A DNA stretch of 64,000 bases from Thalassovita aquimarina (GCF_018219815.1 NZ_JADMKU010000003.1:124001-188000); one strand, 5' to 3'; shown: positions 18,526 to 27,652, numbered from the stretch's first letter. Translations and numbers: made by a program. The notes: generated from the letters alone by a model not told the origin.

Positions 18526-18557
18526 AAAGGCGGTGGATTTCCACCGCCTTTTTCTTT
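18526..18557 (+). terminator. Rho-independent terminator after the 60-aa protein gene
   Basis: AAAGGCGGTGG (18526-18536), a four-base loop, and CCACCGCCTTT (18541-18551) form a perfect 11-bp stem followed by a T-rich tract. Confidence 0.92.
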
Positions 18558-18582
18558 TTCCGGGCATGCCGCTGACTGACGG

Positions 18583-19662
18583 TCAGTCGAGCCAGCCCTT
18601 GAGGTTTTCCTCGACCAGTTCGGCCAGCGCCTGCATGTGCATCGGATCGGCATTCAGGCAGGGGATGTAGGTAAATTTCTCGCCGCCCGCATGTTCGAAA
18701 CTTTCGCGTATCTCTTCGTTGATTTCTTCCAGCGTTTCGATGCAATCGGCGGAAAAGGCCGGCGCGATCACCGCGATATGTTTCTTGCCTTCCTCGGCGG
18801 CCTGGCGGGCGACTTCCTCGACCGTGTAGGGGCGCAGCCATTCCTCGGTTCCGAACACAGATTGGAAGCTGGTGATGATCTGGGTGTCGTCCCAGCCCAG
18901 GCGTTCCTTCAAGAGCCGCGTGTTTTTCTGGCATTTGCAGTGATAGGGATCGCCCTGCGTCAGGTAGCGCTTGGGCATGCCGTGATAGGACACGACCAGC
19001 AGTTCGGGCTTTGATTCGGCGGCGGCGTAGGATTTTTCCACCGATTGCGCCAGGGCCTCGATATAGGTGGGGTGTTCGAAATAGTCCGGCACGGTGCGCG
19101 CGGCGGGCTGATAGGGTTCCTTCATCAGCGCGCGGAAGAACTGATCGTTGGCGGTGGCGGTGGTGGCGCCGGCATATTGTGGATACAGCGGGAAGAACAG
19201 GATCTTGGTGCATCCCGCTTCGACCATCGCGCGGACCTTGGATTCGGTCGACGGGTTACCGTAGCGCATGCAGAAATCGACCATCACGTCGTCGCCGTAG
19301 CGATCCGCCATCAGGTCGGCCAGCGCGGCGGTCTGTTCCTTGGTGATGGTAAGCAGCGGGCTTTCGTTCTTTTCTTTGTTCCAGATCGACCGGTAGGCCG
19401 CGCCCGACGTGAAGGGCCGCTTGGACAGGATGATCAGCTGCAGCAGCGGCTGCCACTTCCAGGCCGGAAAATCGATCACCCGCTTGTCGGACAGGAATTC
19501 GCTCAGGTACCGACGCATCGACCAGTAATCGGTCGCGTCAGGCGTGCCCAGATTGGCCAGCAGAACGCCAACCTTTTGCGCCGCGATCTTGGGGTGATCG
19601 GTCGGGGCGTGGGCAGGGCGTGTGGCGTTCTTCAAAGCATCCGGCATCTTGGGTCCCTTCAT
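18583..19662 (-). CDS. hemH: Ferrochelatase
   Basis: A 359-aa HemH. GVLLANLGTPDA near the N-terminus, SYHGMPKRY in the middle (His of the metal-binding site) and FSADCIETLEEI toward the C-terminus are family signatures. It inserts Fe2+ into protoporphyrin IX to make haem, at the inner face of the cytoplasmic membrane. An internal MPDALKNA start five codons in is possible, since GGGACCC-type sequence, not a clear ribosome binding site, precedes the first ATG. It is convergent with the 60-aa protein gene. The next gene upstream on the same strand ends 48 bases away. Confidence 0.95.
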   Translation of the reverse strand: MKGPKMPDALKNATRPAHAPTDHPKIAAQKVGVLLANLGTPDATDYWSMRRYLSEFLSDKRVIDFPAWKWQPLLQLIILSKRPFTSGAAYRSIWNKEKNESPLLTITKEQTAALADLMADRYGDDVMVDFCMRYGNPSTESKVRAMVEAGCTKILFFPLYPQYAGATTATANDQFFRALMKEPYQPAARTVPDYFEHPTYIEALAQSVEKSYAAAESKPELLVVSYHGMPKRYLTQGDPYHCKCQKNTRLLKERLGWDDTQIITSFQSVFGTEEWLRPYTVEEVARQAAEEGKKHIAVIAPAFSADCIETLEEINEEIRESFEHAGGEKFTYIPCLNADPMHMQALAELVEENLKGWLD

Positions 19663-19710
19663 TGGTTCCTGAGTGGCGTTGAGCAGGAGATAACCGGTTG
19701 CCGCCGCAGG

Positions 19711-20532
19711 TCAATCCGGCAGACGCGTTTCGCGGGTTCCCAATGCCTCGGCGAGACGAGCGGTCGCACTTCCGGGGCGTAAGGGCTGCGGCTGGCTGGG
19801 ATCGGGGGCCCAGCCGGTAAGGAAAATCAGTTCGAACGTGGCGGCGACGCGGTTTTCGTCGTCGGCATGGTGGGTTTGGTAAATCTCGGCCGCCCTGTGC
19901 AGCACCGACGGTCGGGTCGGGCGGCGCAACCGGCCTTCGAGCGCGTTGACCTCGCCCATCGCGCGCAGATCGCGCATCAGGTGGAACGGGGTCTGGTAAC
20001 TGACATTGAGCGCCAGATTGTCGGCCACCGGCAGGGTCAGTCCGGCGCGTTGCAGCAGGGCGCCCAGATCGCGGATTTCCGCCATCGGTAGTACCCGCGG
20101 CGACAATCCGCCGCTGATCGCGATTTCGGCTTCGGCCAGCGCGCTGCGCAGCTGCGACAGGGTCTGACCGCCGAACATTGCGGCAAGGAAGAACCCGTCG
20201 GGGGCCAGCGCGCGGCGGCTCTGGATAATCTGGCCGACCGGGTCGTTGGCCCAATGCAGCGCCATTGCGTGGATCACCAGGTCATGCGCGCCCGGTTCCA
20301 GCGCCAGGACCTCGTCATCGGGCACCACGGTCGCATCGGGCAGGACACCCGACCAGAAATCGGGGAAGCCGGTCACGATGGCCGGTTTCGTAAATGTCCT
20401 GTTAATCATGGCCAGCCGATCCTGAAGCTCCTCGGCGGCGGTTTCATGCAGGAACAGGGCCGGATCGCGCTGGGCGCGGGTCCGGTTGCGTTGCAGCGCA
20501 TGGCGATCGGTCAGGCGAGGGGCATCGGTCAT
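19711..20532 (-). CDS. SAM-methyltransferase-fold protein, NDUFAF5-like
   Basis: A 273-aa protein resembling NDUFAF5/BioC-type methyltransferases: an N-terminal RTRAQRDP segment, HDLVIHAMALHWANDP (about 93-108), and FFLAAMFGGQTLSQLR (about 123-138), the last typical of the NDUFAF5 branch, which in mitochondria modifies complex I. The usual glycine-rich SAM motif I is missing: the equivalent position reads VTGFPDFWSG. It may therefore use SAM in a modified way or not at all. Its ATG lies only 14 bases from the divergent comF start, so the two promoters must overlap or lie inside the opposite gene. Confidence 0.75.
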   Translation of the reverse strand: MTDAPRLTDRHALQRNRTRAQRDPALFLHETAAEELQDRLAMINRTFTKPAIVTGFPDFWSGVLPDATVVPDDEVLALEPGAHDLVIHAMALHWANDPVGQIIQSRRALAPDGFFLAAMFGGQTLSQLRSALAEAEIAISGGLSPRVLPMAEIRDLGALLQRAGLTLPVADNLALNVSYQTPFHLMRDLRAMGEVNALEGRLRRPTRPSVLHRAAEIYQTHHADDENRVAATFELIFLTGWAPDPSQPQPLRPGSATARLAEALGTRETRLPD

Positions 20533-20546
20533 GAGGCGTAAATAGA

Positions 20547-21278
20547 ATGGCTTGGCAGAAGATTCAAACCGCGTTGCGGGTGATCTATCCGCCGCGCTGC
20601 CTGAATTGCGGCGACATGGTTGAAAGCGCCTTCGGCCTGTGCGGCCCCTGTCGCCGCGACACGCCGTTCATCGGCGGGCTGACCTGCGAAGCCTGCGGCG
20701 CGCCGCTGCCGGGCGAGGCGGGCGGTGATGCGGTGCTGTGCGACGATTGCCTGAGGGTCCCGCGCCCGTGGGCGCGGGGGCGGGCGGCGCTGCTGTATCA
20801 GGACAACGGCCGCAAGCTGGTGCTGGCGCTGAAACATGGCGACAGGCACGATATCGTCCGTCCCGCGGCGCAATGGATGCTGGCGGCGGCGGGCCCGATC
20901 CTGACCCGCGACATGCTGGTCGCGCCGGTGCCGCTGCATTGGCTGCGGCTGGCGCGGCGGCGGTTCAATCAATCGGCGCTTCTGGCCGAACGGGTGGCGC
21001 AACTGGCGGGGTACGAGTACTGCCCCGACCTGTTGCAGCGTTACCGGGCGACCCGATCGACCAAGGGGCAGGGGGTGGAGGAACGCTTCGCGACGATGCA
21101 GCGGGCGATCCGTGCCCACCCCCGCAACGCAGGGCGAATCGCCGGCCGGCATGTTTTGCTGATCGATGACGTGATGACCACCGGCGCCACTTTATCCGCC
21201 ACGGCCGAGGCCTGCCTTGCGGCAAATGCAACGCAGGTTTCCGTGCTGCTACTGGCGCGTGTTGCCAAGTCTTCCTAA
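20547..21278 (+). CDS. comF: ComF-family phosphoribosyltransferase-like protein
   Basis: A 243-aa protein with an N-terminal double zinc ribbon (cysteine pairs CLNC, CGPC, CEAC, CDDC between about residues 17 and 66) and a C-terminal type I phosphoribosyltransferase domain containing LLIDDVMTTGATL, the PRPP-binding loop. ComF proteins act in DNA uptake in naturally competent bacteria, but orthologues are widespread outside competent species and their reaction is unsettled. Divergent from the NDUFAF5-like gene with almost no spacer; grxC follows 40 bases downstream. Confidence 0.88.
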   Translation: MAWQKIQTALRVIYPPRCLNCGDMVESAFGLCGPCRRDTPFIGGLTCEACGAPLPGEAGGDAVLCDDCLRVPRPWARGRAALLYQDNGRKLVLALKHGDRHDIVRPAAQWMLAAAGPILTRDMLVAPVPLHWLRLARRRFNQSALLAERVAQLAGYEYCPDLLQRYRATRSTKGQGVEERFATMQRAIRAHPRNAGRIAGRHVLLIDDVMTTGATLSATAEACLAANATQVSVLLLARVAKSS

Positions 21279-21318
21279 ATAACAGACAACTCAACGGCCA
21301 GTTTCAGGAAAGACAAAC

Positions 21319-21576
21319 ATGCCCAAGATCGAAATCTACTCCTCGCCGCTGTGCGGTTTCTGCCACGCGGCCAAGCGGTTGCTGAACGAAAAGGGCGTCG
21401 AATTCACCGAATTCAACGTGCTGACCAACCCGGCGCTGAAGCCGCAGATGATCGAACGCGCCAATGGCAGCCGTACCGTGCCGCAGATTTTCATCGGCGA
21501 ACGCCATGTCGGTGGTTGCGATGAACTTTATGCCCTGGAACGCACCGGCCAGCTCGATCCGCTGCTGGCGGGCTGA
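21319..21576 (+). CDS. grxC: Glutaredoxin 3
   Basis: An 85-aa dithiol glutaredoxin with the active site CGFC (Cys12, Cys15), the TVPQIF cis-proline loop (about residues 53-58) and the glutathione-binding GGCDEL segment. It reduces disulphides and glutathionylated thiols with glutathione in the cytoplasm. AGGAAAG precedes the ATG. The gene ends only three bases before the carbon-nitrogen hydrolase start, so grxC, the hydrolase and the MarR regulator very likely form one operon. The CGFC site differs slightly from the common CPYC. Confidence 0.93.
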   Translation: MPKIEIYSSPLCGFCHAAKRLLNEKGVEFTEFNVLTNPALKPQMIERANGSRTVPQIFIGERHVGGCDELYALERTGQLDPLLAG

Positions 21577-21579
21577 TCG

Positions 21580-22413
21580 ATGACCCGCGCCGCGCTTTTG
21601 CAGCTGAACGCCTCGGACGATCCGGAGGTTAACCTGCCCATCACCCGCGCCTTCCTGCGCGAGGCGGCGGAGGGCGGGGCGGATTTCGTTCTGACCCCCG
21701 AGGTGACCAATTGCCTGTCGTCCAGCCGCGGCCGGCAGCGCGAGGTGCTGCAGCGGCAGGAAAACGACATCACGCTTGCGGCGCTGCGGTCGGATGCGAA
21801 GGAACTGGGCATCTGGCTGCTGATCGGGTCGCTAGGGCTGAAGACCGACGACCCGGACGGACGGTTTGCCAACCGGTCCTTCATGATCGATCCGGCGGGC
21901 GACATCGCGGGCTGGTACGACAAGATCCACATGTTCGATGTTCAGGTTTCCGATGCCGAGACCTACCGCGAATCGGATGGCTATCGTCCTGGCAACCGCG
22001 CGGTCTGCGTGCCGACACCATTCGGAACGGTGGGCATGACCGTCTGCTACGACGTGCGCTTTCCCCATCTTCACCGGGCACTGGCACAGGCGGGCGCGAC
22101 GATCCTGACGGTGCCGGCGGCGTTTTCGCAGGTGACCGGCGAAGCGCATTGGCATGCGCTGATGCGCGCCCGGGCGATCGAAAACGGGTGCTACGTGCTG
22201 GCCCCGGCACAGACCGGCAGCCATGACACCCATCGCGGGCAGCCGCGCCGGACCTTCGGGCATTCGCTGGCGGTAGCACCCTGGGGCGAGGTTCTGGTTG
22301 ATGCCGGAACAGAGGCTTGCGTCACATTCGTTGATCTTGATACCAAGGCTGTCATAGATGCGCGCCGGAAGGTTCCGTCGCTGACCCATGACCGAAAGTT
22401 TGACGGCCCTTGA
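21580..22413 (+). CDS. Carbon-nitrogen hydrolase (nitrilase superfamily, Nit-like)
   Basis: A 277-aa amidase of the nitrilase superfamily with the catalytic triad Glu41 (LTPE), Lys115 (YDKIHMFD) and Cys156 (TVCYDVRFP). The YDKIHMFDV sequence is typical of the Nit1/Nit2 branch, which hydrolyses deaminated glutathione or omega-amides. Location directly after glutaredoxin fits a role in glutathione metabolite repair, though this is inference. It overlaps the MarR gene start by four bases. Confidence 0.87.
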   Translation: MTRAALLQLNASDDPEVNLPITRAFLREAAEGGADFVLTPEVTNCLSSSRGRQREVLQRQENDITLAALRSDAKELGIWLLIGSLGLKTDDPDGRFANRSFMIDPAGDIAGWYDKIHMFDVQVSDAETYRESDGYRPGNRAVCVPTPFGTVGMTVCYDVRFPHLHRALAQAGATILTVPAAFSQVTGEAHWHALMRARAIENGCYVLAPAQTGSHDTHRGQPRRTFGHSLAVAPWGEVLVDAGTEACVTFVDLDTKAVIDARRKVPSLTHDRKFDGP

Positions 22414-22850
22414 GTGACGACACAAATCCCCTTGCCATCGCGCTGTTCAGCGAACTGTTGACCGCCGACCAGCTGGTGCGCAACCGGCTGTCGAAAGTGC
22501 TGCCCAAGGGGATGGAAATTTCGCATTTTTCCGTGCTGAACCAATTGGCGCGGGCGGGCGATGAACGCACCCCTGCGCAACTGGCCAAGAGCTTCCACGT
22601 CACCCGTGGCGCGATGACCAACACGCTGTCGAAACTGGAATGGGCCGGTTACGTCCATATCCGCCCCGACTGGGACGATGCGCGGCGCAAGCTGGTGGCG
22701 ATCAGCCCGGCCGGACGGCAGGCGCGCGACGCGGCTCTGGCGGCGATTTCGCCGATGATTTCCGAACTGGTTGGCGAGCTGGGCGAAGGCAAGGTGCGCG
22801 CCGCCCTGCCGATCCTGCGTGAACTGCGGGTCAAGCTGGAAGAGGATTGA
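22410..22850 (+). CDS. MarR-family transcriptional regulator
   Basis: A 146-aa regulator with a winged helix-turn-helix (AQLAKSFHVTRGAMTNTLSKLEWAGYV, about residues 55-82, given here as its two halves AQLAKSFHV and RGAMTNTLSKLE) flanked by dimerisation helices. It begins at a TTGA overlap with the hydrolase stop; the TTG start is inferred from the lack of a better codon. MarR proteins usually repress their own operon in response to small phenolic or oxidising ligands. With glutaredoxin and the hydrolase in front, redox stress is a plausible signal. The target is unknown. Confidence 0.85.
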   Translation: MSDDTNPLAIALFSELLTADQLVRNRLSKVLPKGMEISHFSVLNQLARAGDERTPAQLAKSFHVTRGAMTNTLSKLEWAGYVHIRPDWDDARRKLVAISPAGRQARDAALAAISPMISELVGELGEGKVRAALPILRELRVKLEED

Positions 22851-22858
22851 GACGGTCG

Positions 22859-23605
22859 TCAGCCCGGCTTCACGCTGGCGGTGACGTAATTCACGCTCAG
22901 GTCGCGATCCGACAGCGACCATTGCCAGCTGATCGGGTTGAACACGAATCCCTTGCGGTCGACCGGTTCCAGCCCGGCCTTGGCGATCAGGTCGTAAAGT
23001 TCGTCCGGGGTGATGAATTTCGACCATTCATGGGTACCCTTGGGCAGCCACCGCATCACGAATTCAGCGCCCACGATGGCCACCGCGAAGCTCTTGGCAT
23101 TGCGGTTGATGGTCGAACAGATCATCAGCCCGCCGGGTTTCAGCAATTGCTGGCAGGCGGTCATGTAGGCCATCGGATCGGCCACGTGTTCCACAACTTC
23201 CATGTTCAGCACCACATCGAACCTTTCGCCCGCAGCGGCTAGCGCCTCGGCGGTCACGTTGCGGTAGTCGATGTCGAGACCGGATTGCTGCGCATGGACC
23301 TGCGCCACCGGGATATTGCCCGCCGCCGCGTCGGCGCCCACCACCGTCGCGCCAAGACGCGCCATCGGTTCCGACAAAAGCCCGCCGCCGCAGCCGATAT
23401 CCAGCAGCCGCAGCCCTTCGAACGGACGGTCCTGCGACAGATCGCGCCCGAATTCGCCCGCGATCTGTTGTGTGATATAATCCAATCGGCAGGGGTTGAG
23501 CATATGCAGCGGCTTGAACTTGCCCTTGGGATTCCACCATTCCGCGGCCATCGCTTCGAACTTTGCGACCTCGGACGGGTCGACGGTTGTCTGAGCGGTT
23601 TGCAT
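22859..23605 (-). CDS. ubiG: Ubiquinone biosynthesis O-methyltransferase
   Basis: A 248-aa SAM methyltransferase of the UbiG family. [18 protein letters not shown] near residues 11-28 and the SAM motif [11 protein letters not shown] (about 62-72) are diagnostic, as is EVVEHV. It performs both O-methylations of ubiquinone synthesis. I chose the ATG at 23603-23605, which follows GGAGAG; upstream in-frame starts (23617 and 23662) give non-family extensions. It is convergent with the MarR gene and divergent from the prolyl aminopeptidase gene over about 50 bases. Confidence 0.94.
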   Translation of the reverse strand: MQTAQTTVDPSEVAKFEAMAAEWWNPKGKFKPLHMLNPCRLDYITQQIAGEFGRDLSQDRPFEGLRLLDIGCGGGLLSEPMARLGATVVGADAAAGNIPVAQVHAQQSGLDIDYRNVTAEALAAAGERFDVVLNMEVVEHVADPMAYMTACQQLLKPGGLMICSTINRNAKSFAVAIVGAEFVMRWLPKGTHEWSKFITPDELYDLIAKAGLEPVDRKGFVFNPISWQWSLSDRDLSVNYVTASVKPG

Positions 23606-23654
23606 TCTGCTCTCCATATGCTCTTTTGGGTCTGCGCCACTATATAGGACGATC

Positions 23655-24638
23655 ATGGACAAATACTCGGGCCAAAAAAGCGCAGTTCATTACCTGCACC
23701 CGCCGGTCGACCCGTTCGATCAGCGTATGCTCGACGTGGGCGACGGTCACAAGATTTATCTGGAACAGTCGGGCAATCCCGAGGGCGTGCCGGTGGTGGT
23801 GTTCCATGGCGGTCCGGGCGGCGGTTGCAGCCCGGCGATGCGGCGCTATTTCGATCCGCGCGTCTATCGCATCGTGCTGTTCGATCAGCGCGGCTGCGGC
23901 CGGTCGATCCCGCATGCGAGCGTCGAAAACAACACCACCTGGCACCTGGTCCGCGATATCGAACTGATTCGTCAGGAGCTGGAGATCGATCGCTGGTACG
24001 TTTTCGGTGGCAGTTGGGGCGCGACGCTGGCGCTGATCTATGCCCAGGCGCATCCCGAAACGGTCAAGGGGCTGATCCTGCGCGGCGTGTTCCTCGCCAC
24101 GAAGTCCGAGCTCGACTGGTTCTATGGCGGCGGTGCCGGCAAGTTCTGGCCGGAAACCTGGGCGCGGTTTGCCGACCTGATCCCGGAAGAGGAACAAGGC
24201 GACATGATCGCGGCCTATCACAAGCGGTTGTTTTCCGGCCACCTGCCGACCGAAACCAAATACGCCAAGGCCTGGGCGCAATGGGAAAACGCGCTGGCCT
24301 CGGTCTATTCCACCGGTCATGGCGGCGACAGCCCGGGTGATTACGCCCGCGCCTTCGCGCGGCTGGAAAACCACTATTTCACCAACGCGGCCTTTCTGGA
24401 ACGCGACGGGCAGATCCTGCAGGACATGCACCGGATCATCCATATCCCCGGCGTGATCGTGCAGGGCCGCTACGACATGATCTGCCCGCCGACATCGGCC
24501 TGGGCACTGGCCAAGCGCTGGCCCAATGCCGACCTGAAGATGATCCGCAACGCCGGCCATGCGCTGTCGGAACCGGGGATCAGCGCCGAACTGGTCCGGG
24601 TGATGGATCAGATCGCCGAAGAGGGCGGGCTGGGCTGA
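23655..24638 (+). CDS. pip: Prolyl aminopeptidase (proline iminopeptidase)
   Basis: A 327-aa alpha/beta hydrolase of peptidase family S33. HGGPGGG (about residues 55-61) builds the oxyanion hole, GGSWG (about 118-122) holds the nucleophilic serine, and the catalytic His lies in [10 protein letters not shown] near the C-terminus. It removes N-terminal proline from peptides. The sequence lacks a signal peptide and is cytoplasmic. The gene stands alone, followed by the rimP promoter region. Two peptide import systems elsewhere in the window could feed it, but no direct link is visible. Confidence 0.93.
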   Translation: MDKYSGQKSAVHYLHPPVDPFDQRMLDVGDGHKIYLEQSGNPEGVPVVVFHGGPGGGCSPAMRRYFDPRVYRIVLFDQRGCGRSIPHASVENNTTWHLVRDIELIRQELEIDRWYVFGGSWGATLALIYAQAHPETVKGLILRGVFLATKSELDWFYGGGAGKFWPETWARFADLIPEEEQGDMIAAYHKRLFSGHLPTETKYAKAWAQWENALASVYSTGHGGDSPGDYARAFARLENHYFTNAAFLERDGQILQDMHRIIHIPGVIVQGRYDMICPPTSAWALAKRWPNADLKMIRNAGHALSEPGISAELVRVMDQIAEEGGLG

Positions 24639-24661
24639 CGCTGGCGAAGATCAGCAATCCC

Positions 24662-24691
24662 CTTGCAACTGAGGCCGAACCGGCCTATATC
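24662..24691 (+). promoter_or_regulatory. Promoter of the rimP-nusA-ylxR-infB operon (RpoH-like or housekeeping)
   Basis: CTTG (24662-24665), 18 bases, then CCTATAT (24684-24690), matching CTTG-N17/18-CYTATNTNNG at all but the last position. The same stretch reads TTGCAA-N17-TATATC for a sigma-70 type promoter. Either factor could use it. Predicted start of transcription is near 24698. Confidence 0.55.
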
Positions 24692-24742
24692 CCCTCTCAA
24701 CAGCGGCGCGTCGGACCTCTGACGCTCCACCGGGAAAGATCG

Positions 24743-24765
24743 ACGGGCCGCGCGCCCGTTTTTTT
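24743..24765 (+). terminator. Terminator-like hairpin in the rimP leader (possible attenuator)
   Basis: ACGGGC (24743-24748) pairs with GCCCGT (24754-24759) around five bases and is followed by seven consecutive T. It lies between the predicted promoter and the rimP ATG, 14 bases before the start codon, so it could attenuate the whole operon. Confidence 0.7.
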
Positions 24766-24778
24766 GTGTTTGGATGAT

Positions 24779-25366
24779 ATGACCAACGACTTGATAGCCA
24801 AAGCCGCGATGGACCGTCGCCTCGCCGAAATCATCACCCCCGTGATCGAAGACATGGGGTTCGAGCTGGTGCGCCTGCGGTTGATGAGCGGCAAGACCGA
24901 CACGTTGCAGATCATGGCCGAACGCCCCGAGGGCGGTATCGAGGTCGACGATTGCGCCAGGATTTCCACCGCGGTTTCCGCCGTGCTGGATGTCGAGGAT
25001 CCGATCATGGATCAATACATGCTGGAGGTGTCCAGCCCCGGTATCGACCGGCCGCTGACCCGGCTGAAGGATTTCGAGACCTTCGAGGGCTACGAAGCCA
25101 AGATCGAAACCACCGAGCTGATCGACGGCCGCCGCCGCTTCAAGGGCGTTCTGGCCGGGGTTGAGGGCGACGAAGTCCTGATCAACATCGATCAGAACGG
25201 CGAAGAGGTTACCGTGGGTCTGAATTTCGACTGGCTGAGCGACGCCAAGCTGGTTCTGACCGACGACCTGATCAAGGAAATGCTCAAGGCGCGCAAGGCC
25301 GACGGCACCCTGAACGAAGACGCATTTGACGAGATTGAAACCGAATCCGGTTCCCAGGAGGACTGA
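24779..25366 (+). CDS. rimP: Ribosome maturation factor RimP
   Basis: A 195-aa RimP (YhbC/DUF150): an N-terminal alpha/beta domain with [10 protein letters not shown] and the SSPGIDRPL motif (about residues 84-92), then an SH3-like domain, and a charged C-terminal tail. It is needed for 30S subunit maturation. The ATG at 24779 is used; an in-frame start five codons upstream overlaps the leader T-tract and is less likely. It heads rimP-nusA-ylxR-infB, a conserved translation/transcription operon; nusA follows after five bases. Confidence 0.95.
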   Translation: MTNDLIAKAAMDRRLAEIITPVIEDMGFELVRLRLMSGKTDTLQIMAERPEGGIEVDDCARISTAVSAVLDVEDPIMDQYMLEVSSPGIDRPLTRLKDFETFEGYEAKIETTELIDGRRRFKGVLAGVEGDEVLINIDQNGEEVTVGLNFDWLSDAKLVLTDDLIKEMLKARKADGTLNEDAFDEIETESGSQED

Positions 25367-25371
25367 AGACA

Positions 25372-26994
25372 ATGGCAATCACCTCTGCAAACCAGCTGGA
25401 GCTGTTGCAAACCGCCGAAGCCGTGGCTCGCGAAAAGATGATCGACCCCTCGCTGGTCGTGGAAGCGATGGAAGAATCGCTCGCCCGTGCGGCGAAGTCG
25501 CGTTACGGCGCGGAAATGGACATCCGCGTGTCGATCGACCGCAAGACCGGCAAGGCCACCTTCACCCGCGTCCGCACCGTGGTCGAGGATGAGGAACTGG
25601 AAAACTACCAGGCCGAAATGACCGTCGATCAGGCGCGCCAATACATGTCGGAACCGAAAGTGGGCGACACGTTCGTCGAGGAAGTGCCCCCGGTCGAACT
25701 GGGCCGGATCGCGGCGCAATCGGCCAAGCAGGTGATCCTGCAGAAGGTGCGCGAAGCCGAGCGCGACCGCCAGTACGAAGAATTCAAGGATCGCCAGGGC
25801 ACCATCATCAACGGTGTGGTCAAGCGCGAAGAATACGGCAACGTCATCGTCGACGTGGGCCGGGGCGAAGCGATCCTGCGCCGCAACGAAAAGATCGGCC
25901 GCGAAAGCTATCGCCCGAACGACCGCGTGCGCTGCTACATCAAGGATGTGCGCCGCGAAACCCGCGGGCCGCAGATCTTCCTGTCGCGCACCGCGCCGGA
26001 ATTCATGGCCGAGCTGTTCAAGATGGAAGTGCCGGAAATCTATGACGGCATCATCGAGATCAAGGCCGTGGCCCGCGATCCCGGATCGCGCGCCAAGATC
26101 GCCGTGGTGTCCTATGACAACTCGATCGACCCCGTCGGTGCCTGCGTCGGTATGCGCGGCAGCCGGGTTCAGGCCGTGGTGAACGAACTGCAGGGTGAAA
26201 AGATCGACATCATCCCCTGGAACGAAGACGTGCCGACCTTCCTGGTCAACGCGCTGCAGCCGGCGGAAGTGTCCAAGGTTGTTCTGGACGAGGTCGCCGA
26301 ACGGATCGAAGTCGTGGTGCCCGACGAACAGCTGAGCCTGGCCATCGGCCGGCGCGGTCAGAACGTGCGCCTGGCGTCGCAGCTGACCAACCTGGATATC
26401 GACATCATGACCGAATCGGATGAATCGGCGCGTCGTCAGAAGGAATTCGAAGAACGCACCCAGCTCTTCGTCAACACTCTGGACGTCGACGAATTCTTCG
26501 CCCAGCTTCTGGTCTCCGAGGGCTTCACCAACCTCGAAGAAGTCGCCTATGTCGAAATGGATGAACTTCTGGTCATCGACGGGGTGGACGAGGACACCGC
26601 CAGCGAATTGCAGGCGCGGGCCCGCGATCACCTCGAGGCGCAGGCGCGTGCGGCCATTGAAAAGGCCCGCGAACTGGGCGTCGAGGACAGCCTGTTTGAC
26701 TTTGAGGGTCTGACACCCCAAATGATTCAGGCGCTGGCCGAAGATGGCGTGAAGACGCTGGAAGACTTCGCCACCTGCGCCGACTGGGAACTGGCCGGCG
26801 GCTGGACCTCGGTTGATGGCGAGCGGGTCAAGGATGACGGTCTTCTGGAACCGTTCGACGTGTCGTTGGAAGAAGCGCAGAGCCTTATCATGAACGCCCG
26901 CATCCTGCTGGGTTGGGTCGATCCCGCCGAACTGGAGACCGAGGAAGCGGTCGAAGAAGGCGAAGAAGACAACGCAGAGGAGGCCGAGGCCTGA
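25372..26994 (+). CDS. nusA: Transcription termination/antitermination factor NusA
   Basis: A 540-aa NusA: N-terminal RNA polymerase-binding domain (about 1-130), S1 domain (about 135-200), KH domains (about 205-345, with CVGMRGSRVQAVV and LAIGRRGQNVRLASQL), two C-terminal helix-hairpin-helix repeats (about 360-500), and an acidic tail rich in Glu. It controls pausing, Rho-dependent and hairpin termination and antitermination. Because a terminator-like hairpin lies in the leader of its own operon, NusA could autoregulate here (inference). AGGAGG lies 12 bases before the ATG. Confidence 0.97.
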   Translation: MAITSANQLELLQTAEAVAREKMIDPSLVVEAMEESLARAAKSRYGAEMDIRVSIDRKTGKATFTRVRTVVEDEELENYQAEMTVDQARQYMSEPKVGDTFVEEVPPVELGRIAAQSAKQVILQKVREAERDRQYEEFKDRQGTIINGVVKREEYGNVIVDVGRGEAILRRNEKIGRESYRPNDRVRCYIKDVRRETRGPQIFLSRTAPEFMAELFKMEVPEIYDGIIEIKAVARDPGSRAKIAVVSYDNSIDPVGACVGMRGSRVQAVVNELQGEKIDIIPWNEDVPTFLVNALQPAEVSKVVLDEVAERIEVVVPDEQLSLAIGRRGQNVRLASQLTNLDIDIMTESDESARRQKEFEERTQLFVNTLDVDEFFAQLLVSEGFTNLEEVAYVEMDELLVIDGVDEDTASELQARARDHLEAQARAAIEKARELGVEDSLFDFEGLTPQMIQALAEDGVKTLEDFATCADWELAGGWTSVDGERVKDDGLLEPFDVSLEEAQSLIMNARILLGWVDPAELETEEAVEEGEEDNAEEAEA

Positions 26995-27019
26995 TTGCAG
27001 GGCCTCGGAAATCGGCCGC

Positions 27020-27652
27020 ATGACACGCGGGGGACGCAATAAGGACCGGGAAAACGGTCCCGAGCGCAAGTGTATCGCCACTGGTGCGGTTCAGCCCAAA
27101 TCCGGGCTGATCCGCTTCGTGGTCGGCCCTGACGGTCGGCTGGTGCCCGACCTGATGGAAAAACTGCCGGGTCGTGGGATATGGGTTTCCGCGGATCGCG
27201 CGGCGATCGACAAGGCGGCAAAGAAGGGACTGTTTTCCCGTGCTGCCAAACAGCAGGTGACGGTGCCCGACGATCTGTCGGATCTGGTCGAACGGGCGCT
27301 GGTGCGCCGGCTGGTCGATCTGGTCAGCCTGGCCCGCAAGGGCGGCGAGGCGGTGTCGGGGTTCGAGAAGGTGAAGGACTGGCTGATCAAGGATCAGGCC
27401 GAGGTGCTGATCCAGGCCTGCGACGGATCGGGCCGGGGCAAGTCGAAACTGCGTACGCCGGAAGGCGGATCGTTCATAGGCTGGATGACCGCGGATGAGC
27501 TGGGTCAGGCCTTTGGGCGACAAACTGTAATACATGTGGCCCTTGGCGCTGGCGGTTTGACCCAGCGTGTAGTAGAGGAAGCCGCAAGACTTAAGGGTAT
27601 GCGACCCGGGGCGGCGACGATGACCGCCGGAAAGGATGAAGAAGCCAGATGA
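27020..27652 (+). CDS. YlxR-domain RNA-binding protein fused to an L7Ae-like domain
   Basis: A 210-aa protein. The N-terminal YlxR (DUF448) part shows [18 protein letters not shown] and GRGIWVS (about residues 13-57). The C-terminal part (about 85-190) resembles an L7Ae/YlxQ RNA-binding domain: [15 protein letters not shown] and KSKLRT. In Firmicutes these two are separate genes (ylxR, ylxQ) between nusA and infB; in alphaproteobacteria they are usually one fused gene, as here. It overlaps the infB start by four bases (ATGA). Role in ribosome or nucleoid biology is not settled. Confidence 0.85.
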   Translation: MTRGGRNKDRENGPERKCIATGAVQPKSGLIRFVVGPDGRLVPDLMEKLPGRGIWVSADRAAIDKAAKKGLFSRAAKQQVTVPDDLSDLVERALVRRLVDLVSLARKGGEAVSGFEKVKDWLIKDQAEVLIQACDGSGRGKSKLRTPEGGSFIGWMTADELGQAFGRQTVIHVALGAGGLTQRVVEEAARLKGMRPGAATMTAGKDEEAR

